DNA of 64,000 nucleotides from Ruminococcus flavefaciens (GCA_902760805.1 CACWHY010000011.1:44560-108559), one strand, 5' to 3'; counted from the first letter of the stretch, positions 34,614 to 43,410 are shown. The notes: generated from the sequence alone by a model not told the origin. A program made the numbers and translations.

Positions 34614-36023
34614 TTGAGCCGAGAAAGCAAACTTGCAAAAAATACCGGGATACTGGCTATAGGCACCTTCCTGCCTAAGCTGGCTTCCTTCATAACCCTG
34701 CCCATACTGACAGACTGCCTGACCAAGGAGGAAATGGGAAACTACGACCTTATCACGGTCCTTGTTTCACTCATTCTCCCTACTGCTACCCTTCAGATCC
34801 AGTCAGCAGCCTTCCGCTTCCTGATAGATATACGCAAGGACGAGAAGAAGGTCAGGACCATCGTTTCCACGATCCTTACCTTCATGATACCCGTCTCACT
34901 AGCAGCCCTGCTGATACTGTTCTTTGCGCTGCCGGGGATGGACCCCACCATAAAGCTGCTGATCTGCGGATACTACTTCGCCGACATCATCGTCAATGCC
35001 TTCCGGCAGCTTGCCAGAGGCCTTGAGCAAAATCTGGACTACTCCATCAGCGCCATCGTCAGCTCACTGTGCAAGATGATCTTTGCAGTGGTCTTTGTTT
35101 GGCACTTCAAATTCGGACTAACAGGCTCCGTTATCGCTCTTATGGGAGCCTCTACTATGTCCCTGATCGTGATAATGATCAGATCCAAGATCTACCGCTA
35201 CTACAGCATCAAATACTTCAGCAAGGACTGCCTCAAGGAAATGCTGAAATACTCATGGCCCCTCATACCTAACGGTATGTCAATGTGGATCATGAGGCTC
35301 TCCGACAGATTTGTTGTCACCTTCTCCATGGGCATAGCCGCTAATGCGGTCTATTCTGTAGCAAACAAGATCCCGTCACTGCTCAACCTCGCCCAAAGCA
35401 CATTCACTATGGCCTGGCAGGAGAATGCCTCCATCGTTTCTAAGGATGATGACGCAGACAAATACTACTCCCTCATGTTCAGGACCATGTTCGACCTGGT
35501 AGCAGGCTTTTTGGGACTGCTCATCTGCACTACTCCCCTGCTGTTCAAGCTGTTTATCCGTGGAGACTACGGCGAGGCCTACTTCCAGATGCCTGTGCTC
35601 TTCATTGCGATGTTCTTCTACAGTATGTCCTCATTCCTGGGCGGTATTTACGTCGCCTACATGAAGACCAAGAGCATCGGTATCACCACTACTGCCGCAG
35701 CTATCTGCAATCTGGTCATCGACATCGCACTGATCAAGTTCATCGGACTGTATGCTGCATCAGGCTCTACCCTTATCAGCTACCTGCTGCTGTTCATTTT
35801 CAGAATAGTCGATGTTAGAAAAATGGTCAAGATCACATATGACAAACTTCATATGTTCCTGGTGCTGGCTGTTCTTGTGGTCGAATCAGTGCTCTGCTAC
35901 CTTCAGATGCCAGTTCTCAACTTTATCAACATCATCTTTGGTATGGCGATATTCTTCTGGCTCAACAATTCTCTAGTCCGTGCAGTTTGGACAAAGGGAA
36001 TGAAGTTAGTGAAAAAACACTGA
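34614..36023 (+). CDS. Polysaccharide flippase (MOP/Wzx-like)
   Basis: 469 residues, TTG start with AAAGGA 8 bp upstream. About 12-14 hydrophobic segments; opening KLAKNTGILAIGTFLPKL is typical of Polysacc_synt family exporters. It would move lipid-linked repeat units across the membrane before polymerisation by the ligase/polymerase encoded at 27878. Lies 65 bp after gpsA and 34 bp before the TPP-enzyme gene. Confidence 0.88.
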   Translation: MSRESKLAKNTGILAIGTFLPKLASFITLPILTDCLTKEEMGNYDLITVLVSLILPTATLQIQSAAFRFLIDIRKDEKKVRTIVSTILTFMIPVSLAALLILFFALPGMDPTIKLLICGYYFADIIVNAFRQLARGLEQNLDYSISAIVSSLCKMIFAVVFVWHFKFGLTGSVIALMGASTMSLIVIMIRSKIYRYYSIKYFSKDCLKEMLKYSWPLIPNGMSMWIMRLSDRFVVTFSMGIAANAVYSVANKIPSLLNLAQSTFTMAWQENASIVSKDDDADKYYSLMFRTMFDLVAGFLGLLICTTPLLFKLFIRGDYGEAYFQMPVLFIAMFFYSMSSFLGGIYVAYMKTKSIGITTTAAAICNLVIDIALIKFIGLYAASGSTLISYLLLFIFRIVDVRKMVKITYDKLHMFLVLAVLVVESVLCYLQMPVLNFINIIFGMAIFFWLNNSLVRAVWTKGMKLVKKH

Positions 36024-36057
36024 GGCGCTTGCCTTATATGATATTTAGGAGGACACT

Positions 36058-37797
36058 ATGGGATTAAAATATTCTATCGAAAAAAACACTCAGCGACTCA
36101 TCGTTATAATGAAGCATCACGGAATCAAAAAGGTCGTTGTCAGCCCCGGAGCTCAGAACATCTGCTTCGTGGGAAGCATCCAGCATGACGACTACTTCGA
36201 GATCTACTCAGCTCCCGATGAGCGCTCCGCTGCATATATCGCCTGCGGACTTGCTGCGGAATCAGGTGAGCCAGTTGCCCTTAGCTGTACAGGAGCAACA
36301 GCCTCCAGGAACTACGTCCCTGCGCTGACTGAGGCTTACTACCGTAAGCTGCCGATCCTTGCGATCACAGCCACAAAACACCCTGCTTTCATCGGCCAGA
36401 ACGTTCCTCAGGTCATCGACCGCACCAATCTCCAGAACGACATCGCCAAAAAGAGCGTTTACGTCCCCACTATCCAGAGCAAGGACGACGACTGGGGAGC
36501 AGTTGTCGCTATAAACAGCGCTATCCTTGAACTGAAAAGAGGAGGAGGCGGTCCGGCTCACATCAGCCTTGAGACCACCCACAGCTCTGACTATTCCGTG
36601 GCTGAGCTCCCAAAAACCAGATGTATCGACAGGCTGTTCCTCACTGACAGGTTCCCTGCCATCGACTCATCAAAGAAAACAGCTATCTTTGTCGGCTCAC
36701 ACCTGAAATGGACTCCTGAGCTGACCTCAGCTGTGGAAAAATTCTGTGAGAGATACAACGCAGTAGTGCTCTGTGACCACACCAGCAACTATCACGGCAA
36801 ATACAAGATCCTTCCTGCACTTGTAACATTCCAGTCTCAGTATCACGCTTCCTGCTGTGACATCGACCTCCTCATCGACATCGGAAATATGTCCGGCGCT
36901 TACATCGAGCTCAAGCCTAAGCAGGTCTGGAGAGTACACCAGGACGGCGAGATCCGTGACCAGTTCAGAGCTATCAGGCTCGTGTTCGAGATGGACGAGC
37001 TCAGCTTCTTCAAGAGGTATCTCTCCAAGGAGGAGACCGCTGCCAAGACCTCTTACTACGATGAGTGGGCTAAGGAGTACAGCGAGCTTCTCAGAATGAT
37101 CCCTGAGATCCCGCTTTCAAACCTCTGGATGGCAAAGACACTCTCCCCCATGCTGCCCGGCGGCTCAGTCCTCCACCTGGGCATACTCAATTCTCTGCGA
37201 AGCTGGAACTTCTTCCATGTGAGCGAGGACATCGACTGCTACTGCAACACCGGCGGATTTGGCATCGACGGACCTATCTCAACTGTACTTGGCGGAGCTC
37301 TTGCCAGCAGTGACCGTATCCACTATCTTGTGCTGGGAGACCTGGCCTTCTTCTATGACCTCAACTCACTGGGCAACAGGCATTTCCCTAAGAATATCAG
37401 GATCCTTCTCATAAACAACGGTGTGGGTACTGAGTTCAAGAACTACAGCCACAAGGCCGCTCTGTTCGGTGAAGAAGCCGATAAGTTCATGGCTGCAAGA
37501 GGACATTACGGCAACAAGTCTGCTGTCCTGGTAAAGCACTTTGCTGAGGATCTCGGCATCGAGTACCTGACGGCCTCAAGCAAGGAGCAGTTCACTGAGC
37601 AGCTGGCTAGATTTACCGATACCTCTGCGGAAGGCTCCATGATCCTTGAGGTCTTCACCAACAGCAGCGAGGAAAGCGACGCATTAAAGGCTGTACGCAA
37701 CATGAAGACCTCTATCGAAGGCTCTGCCAAGACCATCGTCAAGAAGCTCCTTGGGCCCAAAAGCGCAAAGACTCTGAAGAAACTGTTAGGAAAGTGA
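36058..37797 (+). CDS. MenD-like thiamine-diphosphate enzyme in the glycopolymer operon
   Basis: 579 residues; RBS TAGGAGG. N-terminal PYR domain with VVVSPGAQN and the activating Glu in DERSAAYIACGLA; CTGATASRNYVPAL follows, matching MenD rather than acetolactate synthase. C-terminal PP domain with the ThDP/Mg motif GDLAFFYDLNSLGN and NNGVGTEF. The last about 25 residues are basic and helical. MenD makes SEPHCHC in menaquinone synthesis, but no men genes are near; the gene lies between a flippase and an SDR. A C-C bond-forming step on an activated sugar, as YerE does in yersiniose synthesis, is a possible alternative (inference). Confidence 0.8.
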   Translation: MGLKYSIEKNTQRLIVIMKHHGIKKVVVSPGAQNICFVGSIQHDDYFEIYSAPDERSAAYIACGLAAESGEPVALSCTGATASRNYVPALTEAYYRKLPILAITATKHPAFIGQNVPQVIDRTNLQNDIAKKSVYVPTIQSKDDDWGAVVAINSAILELKRGGGGPAHISLETTHSSDYSVAELPKTRCIDRLFLTDRFPAIDSSKKTAIFVGSHLKWTPELTSAVEKFCERYNAVVLCDHTSNYHGKYKILPALVTFQSQYHASCCDIDLLIDIGNMSGAYIELKPKQVWRVHQDGEIRDQFRAIRLVFEMDELSFFKRYLSKEETAAKTSYYDEWAKEYSELLRMIPEIPLSNLWMAKTLSPMLPGGSVLHLGILNSLRSWNFFHVSEDIDCYCNTGGFGIDGPISTVLGGALASSDRIHYLVLGDLAFFYDLNSLGNRHFPKNIRILLINNGVGTEFKNYSHKAALFGEEADKFMAARGHYGNKSAVLVKHFAEDLGIEYLTASSKEQFTEQLARFTDTSAEGSMILEVFTNSSEESDALKAVRNMKTSIEGSAKTIVKKLLGPKSAKTLKKLLGK

Positions 37798-37803
37798 TCA
37801 GAT

Positions 37804-38619
37804 ATGAGTATCCTGAAGAAAGTAATCAATAAGCTGCGGACCGAGAAGCTAGTCCCCGTAAAGTGTTCTGTTGAAAGCGGTAACATCCTCGCCGGAAAGA
37901 CTGCCCTCATCGTTGGCGGCAGCGGCGGCATCGGAAAGGCCATAGCCAAGGAATTCGCTCGTCAGGGCTGTAATGTAGTGATCTCCGGCAGATCTCCTGA
38001 AAAGACCAAGAAATGCTGTGAGGAGATCGGTACAGAGCACTTCGTGATCATGGATCTGAACGATGTGGGATCCATCCCCGCAAAAATCGCCGAGGCCGCT
38101 CAAACCGCTGGGAGCAAGATCGACATTTTGGTCAATTCCTCAGGTATAAACGGCAAGTTCAAGTTTGGCTCTATCACCGAGGAGGAATTCGACAAGGTCA
38201 TGGACGTTGATCTGAAAGGAGCCTTCTTCCTCTGTCAGGCCATGGGCAACTACATGATCGAAAACGGCATAAAGGGACATATCCTCAATATCTCCTCTGC
38301 CTCTGCACTGAGACCTGCCTGGTCGCCATATCAGATCTCAAAATGGGCAGTCAAGGGCATGACTATCGGCCTTGCGGACAAGCTGCTCCCACACGGGATA
38401 ATCGTCAATGCGATCGCACCGGGACCTGTAGCGACTGAGATGCTCGGCAAGGGCGAGGGCGACAGCATCGAAATGCCTCAGCAGCCCTCAAAGCGCTATG
38501 CAGTCCCTGAGGAGATCGCATCTCTGGCTGCATATATGGTAAGCGACCTGGGAGACCTGATCGTTGGCGACACCTTCTATATAACCGGCGGAAGCGGTAT
38601 AGTTTCCCTTCATCACTGA
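37804..38619 (+). CDS. Short-chain dehydrogenase/reductase paired with the TPP enzyme
   Basis: 271 residues, starting 6 bp after the TPP-enzyme stop. About 30 residues of N-terminal extension, then the Rossmann motif LIVGGSGGIGKAIA, NSSGIN, and the catalytic Ser in NISSASALRP with Y-x3-K in SPYQISKWAV. Classical SDR, likely NAD(P)-dependent. The tight coupling suggests it reduces the product of the TPP enzyme. The operon ends at a terminator just downstream. Confidence 0.87.
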   Translation: MSILKKVINKLRTEKLVPVKCSVESGNILAGKTALIVGGSGGIGKAIAKEFARQGCNVVISGRSPEKTKKCCEEIGTEHFVIMDLNDVGSIPAKIAEAAQTAGSKIDILVNSSGINGKFKFGSITEEEFDKVMDVDLKGAFFLCQAMGNYMIENGIKGHILNISSASALRPAWSPYQISKWAVKGMTIGLADKLLPHGIIVNAIAPGPVATEMLGKGEGDSIEMPQQPSKRYAVPEEIASLAAYMVSDLGDLIVGDTFYITGGSGIVSLHH

Positions 38620-38623
38620 TCTG

Positions 38624-38651
38624 AAAGCACCCACCTCGGGTGCTTTTTTTT
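38624..38651 (+). terminator. Rho-independent terminator of the rightward glycopolymer operon
   Basis: AAAGCACCC-ACCTC-GGGTGCTTTTTTTT. Confidence 0.9.
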
Positions 38652-38681
38652 AGGGTCTGGCTCAGAAAAATGAAAAAACCG

Positions 38682-38710
38682 TTGATTTTCTGTGAAGTCT
38701 GTGTTAAAAT
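38682..38710 (+). promoter_or_regulatory. Promoter of the GH43-like dockerin gene
   Basis: TTGATT, 17-bp spacer, TAAAAT. Confidence 0.65.
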
Positions 38711-38753
38711 GTCAGTAAAGACCACGGCAAAATACTAAAAAGGAGCTGATACA

Positions 38754-41321
38754 ATGAGACCCAAGCACCCAATTCTCAGGAGCCTTACAGCGCTCCTATG
38801 CTCGGCAGCACTTGCCGCCGCAGCGCCGGTTTTTCCGGCAAGAGCCGCCTCTCCCGGACAGCCGCCCTCTCAAAACGTGTCTGAGGAGATCGGCCTTGTG
38901 GGGAATCTCTTCTGCATCTCGGGCAGTGACAGCGCAGACCACGCTGCCCTCCAATGGGCGACCACTCTTCCGGCTCAGAGCTTCACCCTCTACCGCTCTA
39001 CGGACCCGGAAAGCGGCTTCGTACCGGTCTATTCCGGCACAGGTGCCTCCTTCGAGGACGACGATCTGTCCCTTGGAGAGACCTACTACTACCAGCTGAA
39101 GGCCTCCACCGAAAAGGGCGAGAGCTGGTCATCGGTGAAGTCCCTCTCCCCCACCGAAGTCCCCAGCGGCCTTAGCACCTACGACAACCAAAAGGGCAGC
39201 AGCCTGGTCTACGAGACCAGCGGCTACAAGGTGGGCGACACCTACTACAGCTACTCCCTGCGAAGCCACCCCGGCCAGCAGGACATCTACCTTGCGGAGA
39301 CCACCTCCTCTGACGGGAAGCGCTTCGGGAATGAGCGGAATGTGGCAGACTCCTCACAAAACCAAGACCTTGCAAGCTGCAAGATCGAGTCTGTCCACAT
39401 CGACTATATCCCCGAGAAGAACAAGGTGGTGGTCTGGGCGCACTGGGAAAAGCCCTCCGGCTACAGCGACGGAAAGGCACTGGTCATCACCGGCACGCCC
39501 GGCGGACAGTTCACCGTCCACCACGTCTACAATCCCCTTGACATCCAGGTCAGGGACATGGCGATCTTCTTCGACGACGACGGCGCAGGCTACCTGATCG
39601 CTGCCGCAAATAAGTCCGGACAGGGCGCCAACGCCACGATCTACATCTTCCGCATGAACGACGATTACAGCGGAGTCACCGAAATCGTAAAGACTCTCCA
39701 CGAGGATCAGTACCGGGAATTTCCCAACCTGATCAAGCGTGACGGATACTACTTCCTGTTCACCTCTCAGGCGGCAGGCTGGTACCCCAGCAGCGGCGCC
39801 TACACCGTCACCGACGACCTCTACGGCGACTGGAGCGACCTGCGGCCTATCGGCAACACCTCCACCTTCTCCTCACAGAGCGGCTGGATCGTGGACTTGC
39901 AGGGGAAGAATTACCTGATGCACGCCTATCGCTGGCTGAGAGCCTCCTCCACCAGCGGAACGACTCTCTGTCCCCTGTATTTCGACAACAGCTTCGCCTT
40001 CTACGACTACTACCCCTCATTCAAGTACAGCACCAAGACCGGCGAGCTTTTCCCCGTTCAGGAAGGTCAGCTACTCTCTCAGGACAAGCCGGCTACAGCC
40101 TCGATCGCTGCAAAGGGCGAAACTGCGGCGTATAAGGCCTTCGACGGCTCCTACCGCACCTCCTTCACAGCAGACGGCGACCATAAAAAATGGCCGTTTT
40201 TCCTGCAAGTCGACCTGGGTCAGATCTGCGACCTGGCCAATATCCAGACCTCATGGTATATCTGCAAGGGCTCTGAGGGCTACTACACCTACACCGTGGA
40301 GGGAAGCTCCGACGGTGAGCACTGGGAGAAGCTGATGGATCACACCGACAAGAACAGCGACGTGGTCAACAGCACCTACGGCTTCAACAGCGATATGCTC
40401 TCGGGAAGGGCGAGGTACGTCCGGCTGAACGTGCTGGGAGCAACTCTCCAGAACAACCCCAACAACAACTGGTACACTCCCACGGTTTACGAGATGAAGG
40501 TCTTCGGAAAGCCTGTTTCTCCGGGAAAAGCTCCTGTTCCTGCGGTGGAGTACGACTTCGAGACCGCAAACGGCAGCACTGTTCCCGACCTGACCGGAAA
40601 CGGCGGCGACCTGAAGCTGAACGGCGGCGCAAAGCTCTACAGCGACCCGGAAAAGGGCAGCGTACTGCTGCTGGGAAGCGAAAACGACAACTTCGCACAG
40701 CTCCCCAACGGTATCCTTGACGGCGCCACTGAGTACACCGTGGTAATGGACGCAAAGTCCTCCTCCGACGGAGATTTCTTCACCTTTGCAGCCGGTCAGG
40801 ATCAGAACAAGTACGCATTTTTCAAGATCGCTAAGGATCATTTCCGCTTCGCCACTACCACCGATACCTGGCGGGGTGAGAGCGGTATGCGCTATGACCT
40901 TTCGGCTGAGGGCTGGCACAGGTACGTTTTCACGGTCAGCGGCGCTCAGGCTAGGCTCTACGTTGACGGCGCTCTTGCGGCTCAGACCACTGAGCTGAGC
41001 ACTCTTGCCGCAGACCTTGGCACAGATCAGGTCTGCTACCTGGGCAAGTCCTTCTACGGCGACGATGCCAATTTCAGCGGAGCTATCGACAACTTCCGGC
41101 TCTACCGCACTGCCCTCAGCGATGAGGAGGCAGCTGCGCTTTCCGGCGGAGTTTTAGGCGATGTGAATGCTGACGGCGAATTCTCCATTGCCGATCTTGT
41201 GATGATGCAGAGCTATCTGCTGGGCAAGGGCGGGCTGGCTTCACCCTCTGCCGGAGACCTCTTTGCGGACGGCAGGCTCAATGTTTTCGACCTGATAAAA
41301 ATGCGAGAGATGTACATATAA
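38754..41321 (+). CDS. GH43-like propeller protein with F5/8C and LamG modules and dockerin
   Basis: 855 residues; RBS AGGAG. Signal peptide 1-31. A fibronectin-like N-terminal domain (about 40-135), then a beta-propeller of GH43/F type (about 140-450: DTYYSYSLRSHPGQQDIYLAE, AIFFDDDGAGYLIAA, REFPNLIKRDGYYFLF). An F5/8-type C (CBM32) domain (about 455-597), a LamG/concanavalin-like domain (about 605-785, GNGGDLKLNGG) and a dockerin (about 788-855; DVNADGEFSIADL, DLFADGRLNVFDL) follow. The usual first-blade catalytic Asp-Pro is not obvious, so activity or subfamily is uncertain. Cassette B begins 6 bp after its stop. Confidence 0.85.
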   Translation: MRPKHPILRSLTALLCSAALAAAAPVFPARAASPGQPPSQNVSEEIGLVGNLFCISGSDSADHAALQWATTLPAQSFTLYRSTDPESGFVPVYSGTGASFEDDDLSLGETYYYQLKASTEKGESWSSVKSLSPTEVPSGLSTYDNQKGSSLVYETSGYKVGDTYYSYSLRSHPGQQDIYLAETTSSDGKRFGNERNVADSSQNQDLASCKIESVHIDYIPEKNKVVVWAHWEKPSGYSDGKALVITGTPGGQFTVHHVYNPLDIQVRDMAIFFDDDGAGYLIAAANKSGQGANATIYIFRMNDDYSGVTEIVKTLHEDQYREFPNLIKRDGYYFLFTSQAAGWYPSSGAYTVTDDLYGDWSDLRPIGNTSTFSSQSGWIVDLQGKNYLMHAYRWLRASSTSGTTLCPLYFDNSFAFYDYYPSFKYSTKTGELFPVQEGQLLSQDKPATASIAAKGETAAYKAFDGSYRTSFTADGDHKKWPFFLQVDLGQICDLANIQTSWYICKGSEGYYTYTVEGSSDGEHWEKLMDHTDKNSDVVNSTYGFNSDMLSGRARYVRLNVLGATLQNNPNNNWYTPTVYEMKVFGKPVSPGKAPVPAVEYDFETANGSTVPDLTGNGGDLKLNGGAKLYSDPEKGSVLLLGSENDNFAQLPNGILDGATEYTVVMDAKSSSDGDFFTFAAGQDQNKYAFFKIAKDHFRFATTTDTWRGESGMRYDLSAEGWHRYVFTVSGAQARLYVDGALAAQTTELSTLAADLGTDQVCYLGKSFYGDDANFSGAIDNFRLYRTALSDEEAAALSGGVLGDVNADGEFSIADLVMMQSYLLGKGGLASPSAGDLFADGRLNVFDLIKMREMYI

Positions 41322-41326
41322 AAATA

Positions 41327-41363
41327 AGCTCCGCCGGCTTTAAAGTCGGTACTCATATAGAAG
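41327..41363 (+). repeat. Left terminal inverted repeat of cassette B
   Basis: Begins AGCTCCGCCGGC and ends CATATAGAAG. It pairs with the reverse complement of 41836-41871, sharing the AGCTCCG outer end and CATATAGAAG inner end. Confidence 0.7.
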
Positions 41364-41371
41364 TATTAAGC

Positions 41372-41406
41372 CATAGTATTTCTGATGTAAGGTCAGAAGT
41401 ACTATG
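41372..41406 (+). repeat. Conserved 14-bp inverted repeat in cassette B leader
   Basis: CATAGTATTTCTGA, 7-nt loop, TCAGAAGTACTATG; arms identical to 22387-22421 while the loop differs. Confidence 0.75.
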
Positions 41407-41415
41407 GCGTTTCCA

Positions 41416-41444
41416 TTGACAGACCTTCAATTCTGTGCTATAAT
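41416..41444 (+). promoter_or_regulatory. Cassette B promoter, full consensus
   Basis: TTGACA, 17-bp spacer, TATAAT, nearly identical to the cassette A promoter. Confidence 0.85.
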
Positions 41445-41479
41445 TACTAGCATAAATCGGAATTTAGAGGAGGTTATTT

Positions 41480-41767
41480 ATGATTTGTTCAAGTTTGGAA
41501 GAAGTTCGCTTCAATATCGATAGAATAGACAATGAAATTATTAAGCTGATAGCTGAAAGAACCGACTATGTGAAACAGGCTTCATCTTTCAAAAAGAGTG
41601 AAAGTGGAGTAAAGGCACCAAATCGTGTTGAGGCTGTCATTCAAAAGGTGAGAGAAAAGGCATTAGAGTATGGTGCTAATCCTGATATGGTTGAAACTCT
41701 TTATAGAGAGATGATTTCAAGTTTTATAAATATGGAAATGAACGAGTTTAAGAAAAATCAAGACTAA
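41480..41767 (+). CDS. Small AroQ-class chorismate mutase (PchB-like)
   Basis: 95 residues; RBS GAGGAGG 6-7 bp upstream. All-helical AroQ fold: Arg in LEEVRFNIDRID (R10), Arg27 in AERTDYV, Lys38/39 in SSFKKSE, and APNRVEAVI where PchB-type proteins have APxRV instead of the DPxRE of classical mutases. It could therefore rearrange chorismate to prephenate or act as an isochorismate-pyruvate lyase-like protein. Cargo of cassette B, AT-rich, with no aromatic amino acid genes nearby. Confidence 0.82.
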   Translation: MICSSLEEVRFNIDRIDNEIIKLIAERTDYVKQASSFKKSESGVKAPNRVEAVIQKVREKALEYGANPDMVETLYREMISSFINMEMNEFKKNQD

Positions 41768-41802
41768 ATTCTGATTTATCTTAGCAACCGAATAAAATAG
41801 AA

Positions 41803-41832
41803 TGCCCCTGAGCGCTTAAACGCTTGGGGGCA
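41803..41832 (+). terminator. Cassette B 3' hairpin
   Basis: TGCCCCTGAGCG-CTTAAA-CGCTTGGGGGCA, with two G-T wobbles. Compared with cassette A the closing A-T pair has become G-C, so pairing is kept while sequence changes. No T-run follows. Confidence 0.6.
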
Positions 41833-41835
41833 AAC

Positions 41836-41871
41836 CTTCTATATGGGTATCCGGTGTACGCTGACGGAGCT
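41836..41871 (+). repeat. Right terminal inverted repeat of cassette B
   Basis: Begins CTTCTATATGGG and ends ACGGAGCT; reverse complement of the left end with several mismatches in the middle. Confidence 0.7.
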
Positions 41872-41883
41872 TTCTTCATGTAT

Positions 41884-43410
41884 TTACTTTTTTGAGGACT
41901 TGTTCTCAGCCTTGGGCTCTTCCTTCTTTTTCTCCTCGGTCTCAACGGCCTCGGGGAGGCCATTTCTCTTGCGGCCGTCAGAAATGATAGCCTCAACGAT
42001 AGCGATCATGATGAATACTAAGATCGCAAGTGCCTCTAAAATCACAACAGGCATCTTTGCGTTGTCGATGATGTGGAGCAGTCTGTTGGTAACTGTGCTG
42101 GATGCAGGAACAAGCACGTTGTATGCATTTCTGAGAGTTACGTTCCTGTAGTAGTCGTCAGAGGTCTGGCTGGTAACGTCGATCAGCTCGCTGATCTTAT
42201 CGCTGAGATCCTTGAGCTGAACATCAAGGTCCTTAGCCTTAGCCTCTGAGCCGGCAGGATTGTTCTGGAGAGCTTCCTTGCGCTCCTTGTAGTAGTTGAT
42301 GTTCTGCTTTGTTTCAGCAAGATCCTCAGTAATGCGGAGCTTGTTCTTGATCATGTTGTCATACTGTTCGGAGGCTACAGTTGAGGACATATTTGTGTTT
42401 GTCTCGTCTGTGCCGGAAAAGATAAAGATCTGATCCTTCTCATAAGCCTCGATAGACTCCTGAACGGACTTGAGCTGCTCCTCAAGAGATGTCTTTGAGC
42501 GGTTCAGCGAGTTTATGCGGTAGTCATAGTATGAGATAGCGGCGTCCTTATTCTTTGTCAGGTTGTTGACTGTGATATAGGACGAGATCTTGTCAAGATC
42601 GATGTCCTGGATAGTTGTGATAGCCTGATAGAGGTCATCGAAGGTGTAGCCTGTTACTGATGAACGGAAACGTGTTGCGTCCTCGTTGGAGAGCTGTCTA
42701 ACATATCTGCGGAGAGTTGTCAGGTTGGTATCGAAAACGTCCACAGCCTCGGAGTAGTCGTAGTCCTCATAGTTGATAGCGCTTACTGCTGTACCAAGAG
42801 ACTCGTTGTAGCCGTACTCCTCATAGAAGTAATCCTGATATTTTTTAAGTATGGTATTGAGTACGTCGGTAGCCTGAGCAGAAGTGAGATCGGTCTCGTT
42901 GTAGTCGAAGTACACCTTGAACTGAGTGGGATAATAGGTAACATCCAGCATTTCCTTAGCAGCGTTGAGATTGCCGGCGCTCTCGTAAACGTTCTGGTAA
43001 ACTGTGATACGGTCGATAGCATCAGAAGGGATGATACCGAAAACTGAGATACCCTCACGGATAGTCTCCAGGTTTTCCAAGCTGATGCCGAGCTCAGTCA
43101 GTGCAGACTCGATCACTGAGGGGTTTTTAATGGTGTTCACATCGAACTTTCGGCCATTGGGGTCATTGCCCTTCTCTATTCCTGAGTAGGAGAAGCTGAT
43201 AAGAGCGTTCAGCTTAGGCTTATTGATCTGAGTTGTCAAAGTAGCATAACCAAAAGTCAGAACAAAAACAACGACTGCAATGATGAGCCAAAGAACGAAG
43301 TATTTCTTCAGCTTCTTGAAAATCGTAACTAGTGAAATAACGACCTCATCATTATCCGCAGCCTTATTATTTATGGTGATATTTAGATTTTTTTCGTTTG
43401 AATTATCCAT
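41884..43410 (-). CDS. Wzz-like polysaccharide chain-length/co-polymerase protein
   Basis: 508 residues. Membrane spans near both ends (about 37-57 and 452-474) with a long, mostly helical extracellular part between them, including a coiled coil (about 290-420), the architecture of polysaccharide co-polymerases. It ends in a charged Lys/Glu tail (EEKKKEEPKAENKSSKK). There is no kinase domain, and none of the tyrosine-kinase partners of Gram-positive Wzz proteins is adjacent. It likely sets chain length of the glycopolymer whose genes lie at 26.8-38.6 kb. RBS GGGAGG; own promoter. Confidence 0.82.
   Translation of the reverse strand: MDNSNEKNLNITINNKAADNDEVVISLVTIFKKLKKYFVLWLIIAVVVFVLTFGYATLTTQINKPKLNALISFSYSGIEKGNDPNGRKFDVNTIKNPSVIESALTELGISLENLETIREGISVFGIIPSDAIDRITVYQNVYESAGNLNAAKEMLDVTYYPTQFKVYFDYNETDLTSAQATDVLNTILKKYQDYFYEEYGYNESLGTAVSAINYEDYDYSEAVDVFDTNLTTLRRYVRQLSNEDATRFRSSVTGYTFDDLYQAITTIQDIDLDKISSYITVNNLTKNKDAAISYYDYRINSLNRSKTSLEEQLKSVQESIEAYEKDQIFIFSGTDETNTNMSSTVASEQYDNMIKNKLRITEDLAETKQNINYYKERKEALQNNPAGSEAKAKDLDVQLKDLSDKISELIDVTSQTSDDYYRNVTLRNAYNVLVPASSTVTNRLLHIIDNAKMPVVILEALAILVFIMIAIVEAIISDGRKRNGLPEAVETEEKKKEEPKAENKSSKK

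Larger units (their letters stand above)
41327..41871 (+). mobile_element. Single-gene cassette B (chorismate mutase cargo)
   Basis: About 545 bp fitted exactly between two genes: it starts 6 bp after the GH43-like stop and ends 13 bp before the Wzz-like stop. From outside in: terminal inverted repeats (AGCTCCG...CATATAGAAG, left 41327-41363, right 41836-41871), a 14-bp leader hairpin, a consensus promoter, the cargo gene, and a GCCCCTGAGC hairpin. Every part except the cargo has a counterpart in cassette A. The cargo is markedly AT-rich. No transposase gene is visible, so movement would need help in trans. Confidence 0.65.
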
